A stretch of 64,000 nt of DNA from Collinsella sp. (GCA_019419455.1 DXZW01000044.1:1-64000); one strand, 5' to 3'; positions 1-9,088 are shown, counted from the stretch's first letter. Numbers and translations: made by a program. The notes: generated by a model not told the origin, from the letters alone.

Positions 1-131
1 TCCGTACATGTGCGGATGAGTGTGGGAGGTGTTCGGATAAAGTCGATAATCAAGGGTTCGCATCGAAGTGCCAAAGAAGTAAAAATTTCTCTAGCACACG
101 ACGGAAATCTTTGTTACTATAGTCAAGCTAA

Positions 132-208
132 CGGGTTGTGGCTCAGTTTGGTAGAGCACTGCGTTCGGGACGCAGGGGTCGCTGGTTCAAATCCAGTCAA
201 CCCGACCA
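132..208 (+). tRNA. tRNA-Pro (anticodon CGG)
   Basis: A full cloverleaf is visible. The acceptor arms CGGGTTG and CAACCCG pair, the anticodon stem CTGCG/CGCAG encloses the loop TTCGGGA (anticodon CGG), the T-arm carries GGTTCAAATCC, and the 3' CCA is encoded. A terminator hairpin follows 11 nt later. Confidence 0.96.
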
Positions 209-219
209 GAGCATGAGGA

Positions 220-247
220 GGGACCGCTTCTTGCGGTCCCTTTTTTT
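220..247 (+). terminator. Intrinsic terminator of tRNA-Pro
   Basis: A perfect 8-bp stem, GGGACCGC/GCGGTCCC, is followed by seven T residues. It separates tRNA-Pro from tatA. Confidence 0.92.
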
Positions 248-320
248 AGCTATTGTTGTGATACCGCGATACCCGCGGTATACTCATTCGAGCTTGTCTC
301 GCTGTATTGTGGAGGTCTAC

Positions 321-596
321 ATGTTTGGACTGAGGGCTCCTGAGCTCATCATTATTCTCGTCGTTGTCCTGATTATCTTCGGGCCCAAGAACCTGCCGAA
401 GCTCGGCAAGTCCCTCGGCTCTACCGTCAAGAATATCCGCGAGGGTATGGAGGGCGACGATAAGGCCGAGACCAAGCAGGCCGAGGAGGTCGTGGTCGAG
501 CAGTCCGAGGAGGACAAGGAGATCGCTGAGCTCGAGGCCAAGCTCGCTGCTGCCAAGAAGAAGCAGGCAGAGGACAGCGACGCGGACGCAGAGTAG
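321..596 (+). CDS. tatA: Twin-arginine translocase subunit TatA
   Basis: This 91-residue protein has the TatA/TatB/TatE plan. A short N-terminal membrane helix (about residues 7-21, LIIILVVVLIIFGPKNLPKL) ends in the family FGP-K-LP hinge, then an amphipathic helix, then a highly charged Glu/Lys-rich tail. TatA forms the export pore for folded proteins carrying twin-arginine signals. ATG 321 is chosen because GGAGG lies 8 nt upstream; an in-frame upstream start would run through the tRNA. No tatC is nearby. It could be a TatA/TatE paralogue or a bifunctional TatA/TatB. One client in the window may be the SRRSLL-type lipoprotein at 34263-35243. Confidence 0.9.
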   Translation: MFGLRAPELIIILVVVLIIFGPKNLPKLGKSLGSTVKNIREGMEGDDKAETKQAEEVVVEQSEEDKEIAELEAKLAAAKKKQAEDSDADAE

Positions 597-621
597 TCCC
601 ATCCCTTTGGGGTGAGCACCT

Positions 622-654
622 GACCGGCTTGCCCGCAGGCTAGCCGGTCTTTTT
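622..654 (+). terminator. Intrinsic terminator after tatA
   Basis: The stem GACCGGCT/AGCCGGTC is followed by TTTTT. It lies 25 nt past the tatA stop and isolates tatA from greA. Confidence 0.9.
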
Positions 655-702
655 CGTTTTGTTGACAGTTGATTGTTTGATCAGAGTTGGGGAGATATCC
701 GT

Positions 703-1173
703 ATGGACGCAAGCCAGATCGTACTGACCGCTGAGGGCCGCCAGAAGCTCGTCGAGGAGCTCGCTTGGCGTGAGGGCGATTACGCCAAGGAGATCGTCGA
801 GGACATCAAGGAAGCCCGCGCGTTCGGCGACCTTTCGGAGAACTCCGAGTACGATGCCGCCAAGGACAAGCAGGCCCAGAACGCCGCTCGTATTGCCGAG
901 ATCCAGGCCATCCTTGCCAACGCTCAGGTTGCTGCCACCACAGGTGATCTGACCGTCTCCATCGGTTCCACCGTTTCTCTGATTGATCCCAACGGTGAGG
1001 TCATGGAAGTCACGCTCGTCGGTACCACCGAGACCAACTCGCTCGAGCACAAGATTTCCAACGAGTCTCCGGTCGGTCACGCCATCATCGGTCACGGCGA
1101 GGGCGACTCCGTCGAGGTCGTTACGCCTTCCGGCAAGACTCGCGTCTACACCATCGCCAAGATTGCACGCTAG
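703..1173 (+). CDS. greA: Transcription elongation factor GreA
   Basis: The 156-residue product has the normal GreA length. The N-terminal coiled-coil finger contains the conserved stretch ARAFGDLSENSEYDAAKD, whose acidic tip residues enter the RNA polymerase secondary channel and stimulate cleavage of backtracked RNA. The C-terminal FKBP-like half ends in VEVVTPSGKTRVYTIAKI. ATG 703 is preferred over TTG 673 because GGGGAG lies 9 nt before it. greA is followed by a hairpin and then lysS 79 nt downstream, a greA-lysS pairing also common in Firmicutes and Actinobacteria. Confidence 0.96.
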   Translation: MDASQIVLTAEGRQKLVEELAWREGDYAKEIVEDIKEARAFGDLSENSEYDAAKDKQAQNAARIAEIQAILANAQVAATTGDLTVSIGSTVSLIDPNGEVMEVTLVGTTETNSLEHKISNESPVGHAIIGHGEGDSVEVVTPSGKTRVYTIAKIAR

Positions 1174-1201
1174 ACCACGGTCCCGCGTAAAGGTATGTTT
1201 T

Positions 1202-1234
1202 CGCTCCCTGGGACCGAATCCTGGGGAGCGTTTT
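1202..1234 (+). terminator. Hairpin with short U-tract between greA and lysS
   Basis: The stem CGCTCCC/GGGAGCG is followed by TTTTAGTTT, just before the lysS ribosome binding site. The weak U-tract suggests partial termination, so lysS may still receive greA read-through. Confidence 0.7.
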
Positions 1235-1252
1235 AGTTTGAGGAGCTAACTT

Positions 1253-3217
1253 ATGGCAGAGAACCAGAACGCCGCAGATCAGGCATCGACGCTCAACGAC
1301 GAGCGCGCCACCCGCCTGGCCAAGCGCGCCGCCCTGTTCGAGGCGGGCCAGAACCCCTATCCCGAGCACTCTGAGCTTGAGGACTACGTTGCCGATATCG
1401 AGGCTAAGTATGCCGAGCTTGCCGATGGCGAGGACACCGAGGACGTCGTGAAGATTGGCGGCCGCGTGGTCGCCAAGCGTGGTCAGGGCAAGATCATGTT
1501 TATCGTCGTGCGCGACGCTACCGCCGAGATTCAGCTGTTCTGCCGCATCAACGACATGGACGAGGCAGCTTGGAATACGCTCAAGGCTCTCGACCTTGGT
1601 GACATCCTGGGCGTGACCGGCGTGGTTGTTCGCACCAAGCGCGGCCAGCTCTCCGTTGCCCCCAAGAGCGCGAAGATGCTCTCCAAGGCCGTTCGCCCGC
1701 TGCCCGAGAAGTTCCATGGCCTCTCCGACAAGGAGACCCGCTATCGTCAGCGCTATGTCGACCTGATTGCCAACGACGATGTTCGCGAGACCTTCCGCAA
1801 GCGCTCACAGATTCTCTCCACCTTCCGCCGCTTTATGGAGTCCGACGGCTACATGGAGGTCGAGACCCCCATCCTGCAGACCATTCAGGGCGGCGCTACG
1901 GCCAAGCCGTTCATCACGCACTTCAACGCGCTCGATCAGGAGTGCTACCTGCGCATTGCTACCGAGCTGCATCTCAAGCGCTGCATCGTCGGTGGCTTTG
2001 AGCGCGTCTTCGAGATCGGCCGCATCTTCCGCAACGAGGGCATGGACCTCACCCACAACCCCGAGTTCACCACGATGGAGGCCTATCGTGCCTTCTCCGA
2101 TCTCGAGGGCATGAAGGCACTCGCCCAGGGCGTCATCAAGGCTGCCAACAAGGCCGTCGGCAATCCTGAGGTCATCGAGTATCAGGGCCAGACCATCGAT
2201 CTGTCCGGTGAGTGGGCAAGCCGTTCCATGACCGACATCGTCTCGGACGTGCTCGGCAAGCAGGTCACCATCGACACGCCGGTCGAGGAGCTTGCCGCCG
2301 CCGCGCGCGAGAAGGGCCTGGAGATTAAGCCCGAGTGGACTGCTGGCAAGATCATCGCCGAGATTTACGATGAGCTGGGCGAGGACACCATCGTCAATCC
2401 GACCTTCGTTTGCGATTACCCCATCGAGGTCAGCCCACTTGCCAAGCGTTTTGAGGACGATCCGCGTCTGACGCACCGCTTTGAGCTGGTCATCGCCGGC
2501 CACGAGTACGCCAACGCATTCTCCGAGCTCAACGACCCGGTCGACCAGGCCGAGCGCTTTGCCGCTCAGATGGCCGAGAAGGCGGGCGGCGACGACGAGG
2601 CTATGGAGTACGACGAGGACTACGTGCGCGCCCTCGAGTACGGTATGCCTCCTGCGGGCGGCATCGGCATCGGTATCGACCGCGTGGTCATGCTACTCAC
2701 CAACCAGGCTTCCATTCGCGACGTCCTGCTGTTCCCGCACATGAAGCCCGAGAAGGGTTTCCAGTCCGGTGCCGCTGCCGCCAAGGCTGCCGAGGCCGGC
2801 AACGCCGCAAGCCCGTTCGTCAAGTCGCTCAAGCCCACGCTCGATTACTCTAAGATCGCCGTTGAGCCGCTGTTTGAGGAGTTCGTCGACTTTGATACCT
2901 TCTCCAAGAGCGACTTCCGCGCCGTGAAGGTCAAGGCATGCGAGGCCGTCAAGAAGTCCAAGAAGCTGCTGAACTTTACGCTCGACGACGGCACCGGCAC
3001 CGATCGCACCATCCTCTCCGGTATTCACGATTACTACGAGCCCGAGGACCTGGTCGGCAAGACCCTGCTCGCCATCACCAACCTGCCTCCGCGCAAGATG
3101 ATGGGCATCCCCAGCTGCGGCATGCTCATCAGCGCCATCCACGAGGAGGAGGGCGAGGAGCGCCTCAACCTGATCCAGCTCGACGCTTCCATCCCCGCCG
3201 GCGCAAAGATGTACTAA
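1253..3217 (+). CDS. lysS: Lysine-tRNA ligase (class II) with C-terminal tRNA-binding domain
   Basis: LysRS charges tRNA-Lys. Seen in order: an N-terminal OB-fold anticodon-binding domain (about residues 60-160), then the class II core with motif 2 (FRNEGMDLTHNPEFTTMEAY) and motif 3 (GGIGIGIDRVVMLL). At 654 residues it is about 150 longer than a typical LysRS. The surplus after about residue 530 (FVDFDTFSKSDFRAVKVKAC ... IPAGAKMY) looks like the Trbp111/EMAP-II OB-fold normally found at the end of MetG or as a free protein. The ATG has GAGGAG 9 nt upstream. A terminator-like palindrome follows the gene. Confidence 0.97.
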   Translation: MAENQNAADQASTLNDERATRLAKRAALFEAGQNPYPEHSELEDYVADIEAKYAELADGEDTEDVVKIGGRVVAKRGQGKIMFIVVRDATAEIQLFCRINDMDEAAWNTLKALDLGDILGVTGVVVRTKRGQLSVAPKSAKMLSKAVRPLPEKFHGLSDKETRYRQRYVDLIANDDVRETFRKRSQILSTFRRFMESDGYMEVETPILQTIQGGATAKPFITHFNALDQECYLRIATELHLKRCIVGGFERVFEIGRIFRNEGMDLTHNPEFTTMEAYRAFSDLEGMKALAQGVIKAANKAVGNPEVIEYQGQTIDLSGEWASRSMTDIVSDVLGKQVTIDTPVEELAAAAREKGLEIKPEWTAGKIIAEIYDELGEDTIVNPTFVCDYPIEVSPLAKRFEDDPRLTHRFELVIAGHEYANAFSELNDPVDQAERFAAQMAEKAGGDDEAMEYDEDYVRALEYGMPPAGGIGIGIDRVVMLLTNQASIRDVLLFPHMKPEKGFQSGAAAAKAAEAGNAASPFVKSLKPTLDYSKIAVEPLFEEFVDFDTFSKSDFRAVKVKACEAVKKSKKLLNFTLDDGTGTDRTILSGIHDYYEPEDLVGKTLLAITNLPPRKMMGIPSCGMLISAIHEEEGEERLNLIQLDASIPAGAKMY

Positions 3218-3267
3218 CTAGTTACGCGGTTCTACGAACCGCGTAACGGTTCGACGCTGCGTGCCGC

Positions 3268-3353
3268 CCAGAGCGACAATTTGTCATTCAAAAGGCAAGG
3301 CATGACCAGAAGGTCTATGCCTTGCCTTTTTCATGCCAACTTGTTCGCTCTGG
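3268..3353 (+). repeat. Large palindrome containing the lysS terminator
   Basis: Imperfect arms run from CCAGAGCGACAA (3268) to TTGTTCGCTCTGG (3341-3353). The inner stem AAAGGCAAGGCAT/ATGCCTTGCCTTTTT (3291-3331) with T5 is a convincing intrinsic terminator for lysS. The outer arms make the element much larger than a plain terminator. Confidence 0.8.
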
Positions 3354-3398
3354 ACGTCGCTCGCTGTCCGTCCTCCACCTGTGGTATTGCCCTGGTTG

Positions 3399-3475
3399 GC
3401 ACTTAGGGACGTTCCTCTTGTGTCGGCACTTGGGGACGGTCCTAGCCGCCTGGGGTCTACCGGCGCATTGGGGGT
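3399..3475. repeat. GGGACG(T/G)TCCT direct repeats in the lysS-thrE gap
   Basis: Two near-identical stretches, GGCACTTAGGGACGTTCCT (about 3399) and GGCACTTGGGGACGGTCCT (about 3426), lie head to tail. A weaker third partner (CGGCGCATTGGGGG) starts near 3461. The rest of 3354-3550 has no gene I can support. From memory, similar GGGGAC-type motifs are dispersed in many Gram-positive genomes, but no transposase is present here. Confidence 0.6.
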
Positions 3476-3569
3476 TTACGCCTTCCATGCATGACAGTCG
3501 TCTCTTTTATGTTTCCTTTAGCCGTTGCTGCCTAGGATGGGGGTTAGTCGGCAGGAAGGGAGCGTCTAT

Positions 3570-5138
3570 ATGGACGACGCGAGCGAGCGTGCAATCGAAG
3601 AGGACATGCTCGATCAGTTCAACTACTTTGATGACGAGGACGAGGAATTGATCGATCGTCGCGAGCCGGCGTCGCTCGATGCCTTCGACCTTGTTGATGA
3701 AGAGCCCGACGAGGACGAGGGCGAATCAACGGAGCCCCTACAGCCCTCGCGCCTTGACTCGCTGCTTTCGAGAGCCCCCATGCGCCACGGCGTTCGTGCC
3801 GGCGCGCTCCATATGAAAACTGACTGGCACCAGATCGTGACGGCGGGCGATGAGCTTGCCGTCGATGCGCCGCTCACCGATAAGTCATCCATCATCTGCC
3901 GCACCGGCATGCTTATGCTGGCAAGCGGAACAGGTGCCTGGCGCGTGCGCGACACCATGAATCGTGTTGCCGCCGTGCTCGGCGTCACGATTCACGTCGA
4001 CCTGAGTCTCCTGTCGTTTGAGTGCACCTGCATCGAAGATGGCCACTGCTTTAACGAGGTCGTCAGCCTACCCACAACGGGGGTCAATACTCATCGCATT
4101 TGGATGATGGAGAGCTTCTTAAAGGAAATCGAGATTTATGGGCGCCGGTTTACCGTGCATGAGTACCACGAGATGCTCAAGACCGTTGAGAGCTCAAAGC
4201 CCGATTACACTCCCTGGCAACAGGGCCTTGCGGCAGCCTGTGCTTGTGGTGCCTTCGTCTTTTTGCTCGGCGGTGGCCCTATCGAGATGGCCTGCGCATT
4301 CGCGGGCGCGGGTGTTGGCAACTTTGCTCGCTCCCATATTCTCAAGCAGGGTTTTGGCCAGTTTAGCGCGCTGACGATCGGCGTTGCGCTCGCGTGCGTT
4401 TCGTATCTGTTGGCATTGCTCGGCCTTGGCCAGGTCATTCCGGGGGCAATGTCGCACCAAGAAGGCTATATCGGCGCCATGCTCTTTGTGATTCCCGGCT
4501 TTCCCCTCATTACGGCGGGCCTCGACATCGCTAAGCTCGACATGCGAAGCGGTATCGAGCGTCTTTCGTATGCTGTGTCGATTATAGTGATGGCGACCCT
4601 CGTAGGCTGGATGGTTGCCGAGTGTGTGGGGCTGGCGCCGGATGACTTCGCCCCGCTTGGTCTCTCACCGCTGGCTCTTACGCTCTTGCGCGTGCTGATG
4701 AGCTTTATCGGCGTATTTGGCTTCTCGGTTATGTTCAACAGTCCGGTAAAGATGGCAGCGGCGGCAGGGCTCATCGGCGCCGTGTCAAATACCTTGCGCC
4801 TTACGCTCGTCGATGCGCCGACGCTGCTTCCCTTCTTGGGCCTGAGTGCGGGCATGCCTCCCGAGGCGGCTGCGTTTACCGGTGCGCTGGTATCGGGGCT
4901 GCTCGCGAGCTTAGCCGAAATCAAGCTCACCTACCCACGCATCGCCCTCACGGTGCCATCAATTGTCATTATGGTGCCTGGCTTGTATCTGTATCGCTCG
5001 ATGTATTACATGTGCACCTTCGACACGGTCAATATGCTCGGCTGGTTTGTGCGCGCGGTGCTCATCGTGGCGTTTTTGCCCGTTGGCCTGGGTGTGGCGC
5101 GTACGCTCACCGATCCTCGCTGGCGCCACACCAGCTAA
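3570..5138 (+). CDS. ThrE-type threonine/serine exporter family membrane protein
   Basis: The 522-residue protein matches fused ThrE exporters (DUF1212 followed by DUF3815). A strongly acidic N-terminal tail of about 80 residues comes first, then the soluble ThrE module (about residues 95-190; AVDAPLTDKSSIICRTGMLM ... ECTCIEDGHC), then about ten hydrophobic helices. The family exports threonine and serine; the substrate here is inferred. ATG 3570 has AGGAAGGGAG upstream, whereas the earlier in-frame ATG 3525 has no ribosome binding site. The TAA stop sits exactly at the edge of a palindromic element at 5139. Confidence 0.85.
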   Translation: MDDASERAIEEDMLDQFNYFDDEDEELIDRREPASLDAFDLVDEEPDEDEGESTEPLQPSRLDSLLSRAPMRHGVRAGALHMKTDWHQIVTAGDELAVDAPLTDKSSIICRTGMLMLASGTGAWRVRDTMNRVAAVLGVTIHVDLSLLSFECTCIEDGHCFNEVVSLPTTGVNTHRIWMMESFLKEIEIYGRRFTVHEYHEMLKTVESSKPDYTPWQQGLAAACACGAFVFLLGGGPIEMACAFAGAGVGNFARSHILKQGFGQFSALTIGVALACVSYLLALLGLGQVIPGAMSHQEGYIGAMLFVIPGFPLITAGLDIAKLDMRSGIERLSYAVSIIVMATLVGWMVAECVGLAPDDFAPLGLSPLALTLLRVLMSFIGVFGFSVMFNSPVKMAAAAGLIGAVSNTLRLTLVDAPTLLPFLGLSAGMPPEAAAFTGALVSGLLASLAEIKLTYPRIALTVPSIVIMVPGLYLYRSMYYMCTFDTVNMLGWFVRAVLIVAFLPVGLGVARTLTDPRWRHTS

Positions 5139-5171
5139 TTGGTGCAAGGGAGACAGGCTACTTTGCACCAA
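5139..5171 (+). repeat. GGGACAG-loop palindrome, copy 1 (abuts thrE-like stop)
   Basis: The arms TTGGTGCAA and TTTGCACCAA enclose GGGAGACAGGCTAC. The loop matches the other four copies in the window (consensus AAAGGGGACAGGCACCTTT), although the arms are unrelated in sequence. The preceding TAA (5136-5138) is the stop of the exporter gene. Confidence 0.75.
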
Positions 5172-5174
5172 ATG

Positions 5175-5242
5175 AGTTGCGGTGAAATAGGGACTGAATT
5201 GCTGCTTAAAGGGCCAAAACAGTCCGTATTCCACCGCAACTT
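5175..5242. repeat. 68-bp palindrome, family A copy 1
   Basis: The left arm AGTTGCGGTGAAATAGGGAC and right arm AGTCCGTATTCCACCGCAAC are inverted. A second copy of exactly 68 bp lies at 43921-43988, with arms almost identical and the interior diverged. Confidence 0.9.
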
Positions 5243-5355
5243 ATGGGGTCGGGGATTATTGGTGCCCTGCATCTCCATAAACTCAACGCTTACGAAGCGT
5301 GCGCTTTTCGTGCTAGGCTGGTTTCACCACATAAGTAGTCGCAGACGCACGTACC

Positions 5356-5406
5356 ACGGGCGGGCGAGATGAAGTTCCAACAGCTCCATCTTGCCCGCCC
5401 GTTTTT
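5356..5406 (+). terminator. Strong hairpin upstream of the DUF2798-like gene
   Basis: A 16-bp stem (ACGGGCGGGCGAGATG against CATCTTGCCCGCCCGT) is followed by TTTTT. It lies 45 nt before the next start codon. It could end transcription arriving from upstream or act as an attenuator in the leader of the next gene; I see no recognised aptamer. Confidence 0.8.
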
Positions 5407-5450
5407 GTTGCGTGGTGCCGCGGCACAACACAGAGAGGAATCTGCCCTTT

Positions 5451-6044
5451 ATGCCTATCAACAAACGAGAGAGCCTGCTGTTCACCTTTATCATGTGCTT
5501 TTGCATGGTGCTCTGGATGAGCATCTACAACGTTGCCCTGCAGCATGGGACCATCAACGGCGAGGTTGTTGCCGCCGCGTGGCTCGGCTTCCCCGTTGCC
5601 TACATTTTTGCCATGTGCTGCGACTGGTTTGTTGCCAGCCCCCTTGCCAAGGGTTTCGCTTTTAAATTCCTGGTCACGCCGGGCAAGAGCTCGCCGCTTG
5701 CCATGACGCTCGCCGTCAGCTCCTGCATGGTCGTTCCCATGGTCATCATCATGTCGCTCTACGGCGCGTGCGAAGGCCTGTTCCATATGCCCGGCGGCCC
5801 GCTTGCCAATTTGCAGGCGCTGCCGATGATGTGGCTCGTCAACATTCCGCGCAACTTTATCATGGCCCTGCCTTGGAACCTGCTAGTGGCTGGTCCGGTT
5901 GCTCGCTTTGTCTTCCGCCGCGCCTTCCCCATGGGAACCGTCTTTGAAGAGCAGCATATGGAGCTCGTGCGCATGCCTGGCGCTCCCGTTGCCGATGCCG
6001 TCAATGACGTTGCCGAGGACATGGGTGCCGAGCCCGCCTGCTAG
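5451..6044 (+). CDS. DUF2798-like integral membrane protein
   Basis: This 197-residue protein has about four hydrophobic segments: residues 8-27, 40-60 (YIFAMCCDWFVASPLA), 80-105 (LAVSSCMVVPMVIIMSLYG) and 123-150 (WLVNIPRNFIMALPWNLLVA). The N-R-F-I-M-A-L-P motif and paired-helix arrangement resemble DUF2798 proteins, whose function is unknown. ATG 5451 is favoured because AGAGAGGA precedes it. It is a single gene behind a terminator-like hairpin, so its own control is likely. Function is not inferred. Confidence 0.7.
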   Translation: MPINKRESLLFTFIMCFCMVLWMSIYNVALQHGTINGEVVAAAWLGFPVAYIFAMCCDWFVASPLAKGFAFKFLVTPGKSSPLAMTLAVSSCMVVPMVIIMSLYGACEGLFHMPGGPLANLQALPMMWLVNIPRNFIMALPWNLLVAGPVARFVFRRAFPMGTVFEEQHMELVRMPGAPVADAVNDVAEDMGAEPAC

Positions 6045-6231
6045 ACAACAGCCTCTAACCTAGAGCGCCCGCCGCACCCGGCGATTCCTTTTTTGTAGAC
6101 GTTGTCGTATGGCTGCATGCGGAAAAGGCCCCAGCGGTTAACATATACTCCATATGGGTAAAGAGACCAAAGCGCTGCCGCGGGGCGGCGCTTTGCGTTT
6201 GAAAAAACTAGCTCGTCTAAGAGGAACTAGC

Positions 6232-8874
6232 ATGTTAGACCGTTTTACCGATCGTGCGCGTAAGGTCATGTCCATGGCCAAGCAAGAGGCGCTCGATCTT
6301 CATTCAAATAAAGTGGGCACCGAGCATCTGCTGCTCGCGCTTGCCAAGGAGGACGAGGGCATTGCCGCCGAGGCACTGCGCTCGCTCGACATCTCCTACG
6401 ATGACATCATGGATACTCTCAAAGAGGTCCAGACCACGGTTCCCGAGCCCAGTGAGGAGACCGAGGCGGCCAAGCTCGCCTTTACGCCGCTCGTCATTAG
6501 CGTGATGGAGCGTTCATTCCGCGTGGCGCGTGAGAACAACCAGACCTACGTGTCGACCGAGCACTTGCTGATCGGCATCGTCGAAGAGGGCAACGGCATG
6601 GCCATGGACATCCTCATGCGCCTGGGTGTGTCGTCCGCCTCCATCAAAAAGGCTATCGAGAAACTCACCGCCAAGGACCAGGACAAGAAGCGTCCGCTCG
6701 CCGGTGCCGGTGCCGGGCGTCCCGGTGCGGGCCTGCCGTTCTTTAGCGGCTCGGATGCCTCTCAGCAAAAGGGGAGTGGCACCGATACGCTCAAGCAGTT
6801 CGCGACCAACCTCACGCAGAAGGCGCGCGACGGCGAGCTCGACCCTGTAATTGGTCGCGAAAAGGAAGTCCAGCGCATGATGGAGATCCTTTCGCGCCGC
6901 ACCAAGAACAACCCGCTCATTCTGGGCGACCCCGGCGTGGGCAAGACGGCCATCGTCGAGGGCCTGGCTCAGCAGATTGCAGCCGGTAACGTGCCCGAGA
7001 ACCTCATGAACCAGAATATTTGGACGCTCGACCTGCCGGGCCTCGTGGCGGGTGCCAAGTATCGCGGCGAGTTTGAGGAGCGCCTCAAGAACGTGATCCA
7101 GGAGGCGACCGAAGCCGACGACGTCATCCTGTTTATCGACGAGATGCACACCATCATCGGCGCCGGTTCTGCCGAGGGCTCCATCGACGCGAGTTCCATG
7201 CTCAAGCCCGTGCTTGCGCGCGGTGCCTTCCAGATTATTGGTGCCACCACGGCCGAGGAATTCCGCAAGTACCTCACCAAGGACCCGGCCTTCGAGCGTC
7301 GCTTCCAGACCATCGATGTCGAGGAGCCGAGCGTCGAGGACACGGTCAAGATCCTGACCGCGCTCAAGCCGCGCTACGAGGAGCACCACCATGTGCGCTA
7401 TACGCAGGGTGCTATCGAGGCCGCCGCGAACCTTTCCAACCGCTACATCCAGGATCGCTTCCTGCCCGATAAGGCCATCGACCTCATCGACGAGGCCGGT
7501 GCTCGCGCTCGCATCGCCGCGAATCGCGCGCCCGAGCCGGTGCGCGAGGCCGAACATCGCATCGAGGAGCTCAAGGCTGCCGCACAGGAGGCCACCGAGA
7601 GCGACGATATGAACAAGGCCGCTGAGATCACCGAGCAGCAGAAGGCTGCCGAGATCGAGCTCGCCGAGGCCAAGGCCGCCTGGACGGCCGAGCTCGACGC
7701 CAGCCCGCTCACCATCGACGTGAGCCAGATTGCCGACATCGTGTCCGTGACTTCGGGCGTGCCGGTGTCCTCGCTTACCGAGAGCGAGAGCCGTCGCCTG
7801 CTGCAGGCCGAAAGCGTGCTCAAGACGCGCATCATCGGTCAGGATGAGGCTGTCGAGGCAGTTGCCAAGGCCGTGCGCCGCAGCCGCTCGCCGCTCAAGG
7901 ATCCGCGTCGCCCCGGCGGCAGCTTTATCTTCCTGGGTCCCACCGGCACGGGCAAGACCGAGCTCGCCAAGACGCTCGCCGAGTACCTCTTTGGCAGCAA
8001 GGACGCGCTCATCAGCTTCGACATGTCCGAGTTCGGTAGCGAGTTCGAGGTCTCCAAGCTCATCGGTAGCCCCCCGGGCTATGTGGGCCACGACGAGGGC
8101 GGCCAGCTCACCAAGGCTGTTCGCCGTCACCCGTACTCGGTCGTGCTGTTCGACGAGATCGAGAAGGCGCACCCCGACATCTTCAATATCCTGCTGCAGG
8201 TGTTGGAGGAGGGCCGTCTGACCGATAGCCAGGGCAAGACGGTCGACTTCCGCAATACGGTGATCATCATGACGTCAAACGTGGGCGCCCGCGAGATCGC
8301 GCAGGATGCGAGCGTTGGCTTTGGCACCACCGGCGAGCAGGGCCTCACCTCGAGTGAGATCCGCGGCCGCGCGATGGGCGAGCTCAAGCGCCTGTTCCGC
8401 CCCGAGCTGCTCAACCGTATCGACGACATCGTGGTGTTCCAGAAGCTCTCGGGCGAGAACCTGACCAAGATTGCGCACCTGCTGGTGGACGATCTGCGCC
8501 AGCGCCTGATCGCAAACGGCATGAACATCAAGCTTACCGATGCGGCCTACGACAAGATTGTGGCGGAGGGTACCGACCTCACCAACGGCGCGCGTCCGCT
8601 GCGTCGTGCCATCCAAAAGCTCATCGAGGATCCGCTGTCCGAGGAACTGCTGGCTGGCGAGTGGGGCGAGGGCGATACCGTCCTGTGCGACGTGGCCGAT
8701 GGCAAGTTTGTCTTTAGCCGCGGCACGGGCGAGATCCCGGCACCGCGTCCGGCGGGCACGCTTGGTGGCGATACCGCCCCGGCGGTACCGCACACCGGCA
8801 ACGCCGCGCCCGTGAGCGGCGGCGTGACCTCGGGCCCCGGCGGCATGATGCAAGCCGGTTCCGGCGCGCTGTAG
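6232..8874 (+). CDS. clpC: ATP-dependent Clp protease ATPase subunit ClpC
   Basis: The 880-residue Hsp100 unfoldase has two N-terminal Clp_N repeats (about residues 5-145). AAA-1 carries Walker A GDPGVGKTAIVEG, followed by a middle coiled-coil/UVR-like insertion (EHRIEELKAAAQEATESDD). AAA-2 carries Walker A GPTGTGKTELAKT. The order and the UVR-type insert distinguish ClpC from ClpA and ClpB. It delivers unfolded substrates to ClpP. The C-terminus has an unusual Pro/Gly/Ala-rich tail of about 50 residues. ATG 6232 has AAGAGGA upstream; ATG 6154 would add 26 residues but lacks a ribosome binding site. ctsR, mcsA and mcsB are not adjacent. Confidence 0.96.
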   Translation: MLDRFTDRARKVMSMAKQEALDLHSNKVGTEHLLLALAKEDEGIAAEALRSLDISYDDIMDTLKEVQTTVPEPSEETEAAKLAFTPLVISVMERSFRVARENNQTYVSTEHLLIGIVEEGNGMAMDILMRLGVSSASIKKAIEKLTAKDQDKKRPLAGAGAGRPGAGLPFFSGSDASQQKGSGTDTLKQFATNLTQKARDGELDPVIGREKEVQRMMEILSRRTKNNPLILGDPGVGKTAIVEGLAQQIAAGNVPENLMNQNIWTLDLPGLVAGAKYRGEFEERLKNVIQEATEADDVILFIDEMHTIIGAGSAEGSIDASSMLKPVLARGAFQIIGATTAEEFRKYLTKDPAFERRFQTIDVEEPSVEDTVKILTALKPRYEEHHHVRYTQGAIEAAANLSNRYIQDRFLPDKAIDLIDEAGARARIAANRAPEPVREAEHRIEELKAAAQEATESDDMNKAAEITEQQKAAEIELAEAKAAWTAELDASPLTIDVSQIADIVSVTSGVPVSSLTESESRRLLQAESVLKTRIIGQDEAVEAVAKAVRRSRSPLKDPRRPGGSFIFLGPTGTGKTELAKTLAEYLFGSKDALISFDMSEFGSEFEVSKLIGSPPGYVGHDEGGQLTKAVRRHPYSVVLFDEIEKAHPDIFNILLQVLEEGRLTDSQGKTVDFRNTVIIMTSNVGAREIAQDASVGFGTTGEQGLTSSEIRGRAMGELKRLFRPELLNRIDDIVVFQKLSGENLTKIAHLLVDDLRQRLIANGMNIKLTDAAYDKIVAEGTDLTNGARPLRRAIQKLIEDPLSEELLAGEWGEGDTVLCDVADGKFVFSRGTGEIPAPRPAGTLGGDTAPAVPHTGNAAPVSGGVTSGPGGMMQAGSGAL

Positions 8875-8899
8875 GGCGTGGCGACAATTTGATACGCGC

Positions 8900-8932
8900 A
8901 ATCGAGGCGCTCCGGAAAGGGCGCCTCGATTT
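8900..8932 (+). terminator. Hairpin after clpC
   Basis: The stem AATCGAGGCGC pairs with GCGCCTCGATT. The following T-run is short (TTTG), so termination efficiency is uncertain. The rest of the clpC-pepD gap holds nothing further that I can support. Confidence 0.65.
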
Positions 8933-9088
8933 GTAGAGCTGCGGAAGTTGTGACCGTTACGCTATACGGTCCACCGTTGGCCGATGATGCGAGGGCGCTC
9001 GGCGTTTTCGACTGGTTTATGCACGCAAAGTCTGGGAATATACATGTCGCATGTCTTACTGTCTAACCAGTTGCGCCAAGGAGGCACC

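Noticed and set aside
6045..6231. CtsR or CIRCE operator upstream of clpC
   Set aside because: No GGTCAAA-type tandem repeat or CIRCE inverted repeat is present. TATACT at 6144 lacks a matching -35 box.
6154..6231. Alternative upstream ATG extending ClpC by 26 residues
   Set aside because: The added residues do not resemble the ClpC N-terminus and there is no ribosome binding site; ATG 6232 has both.
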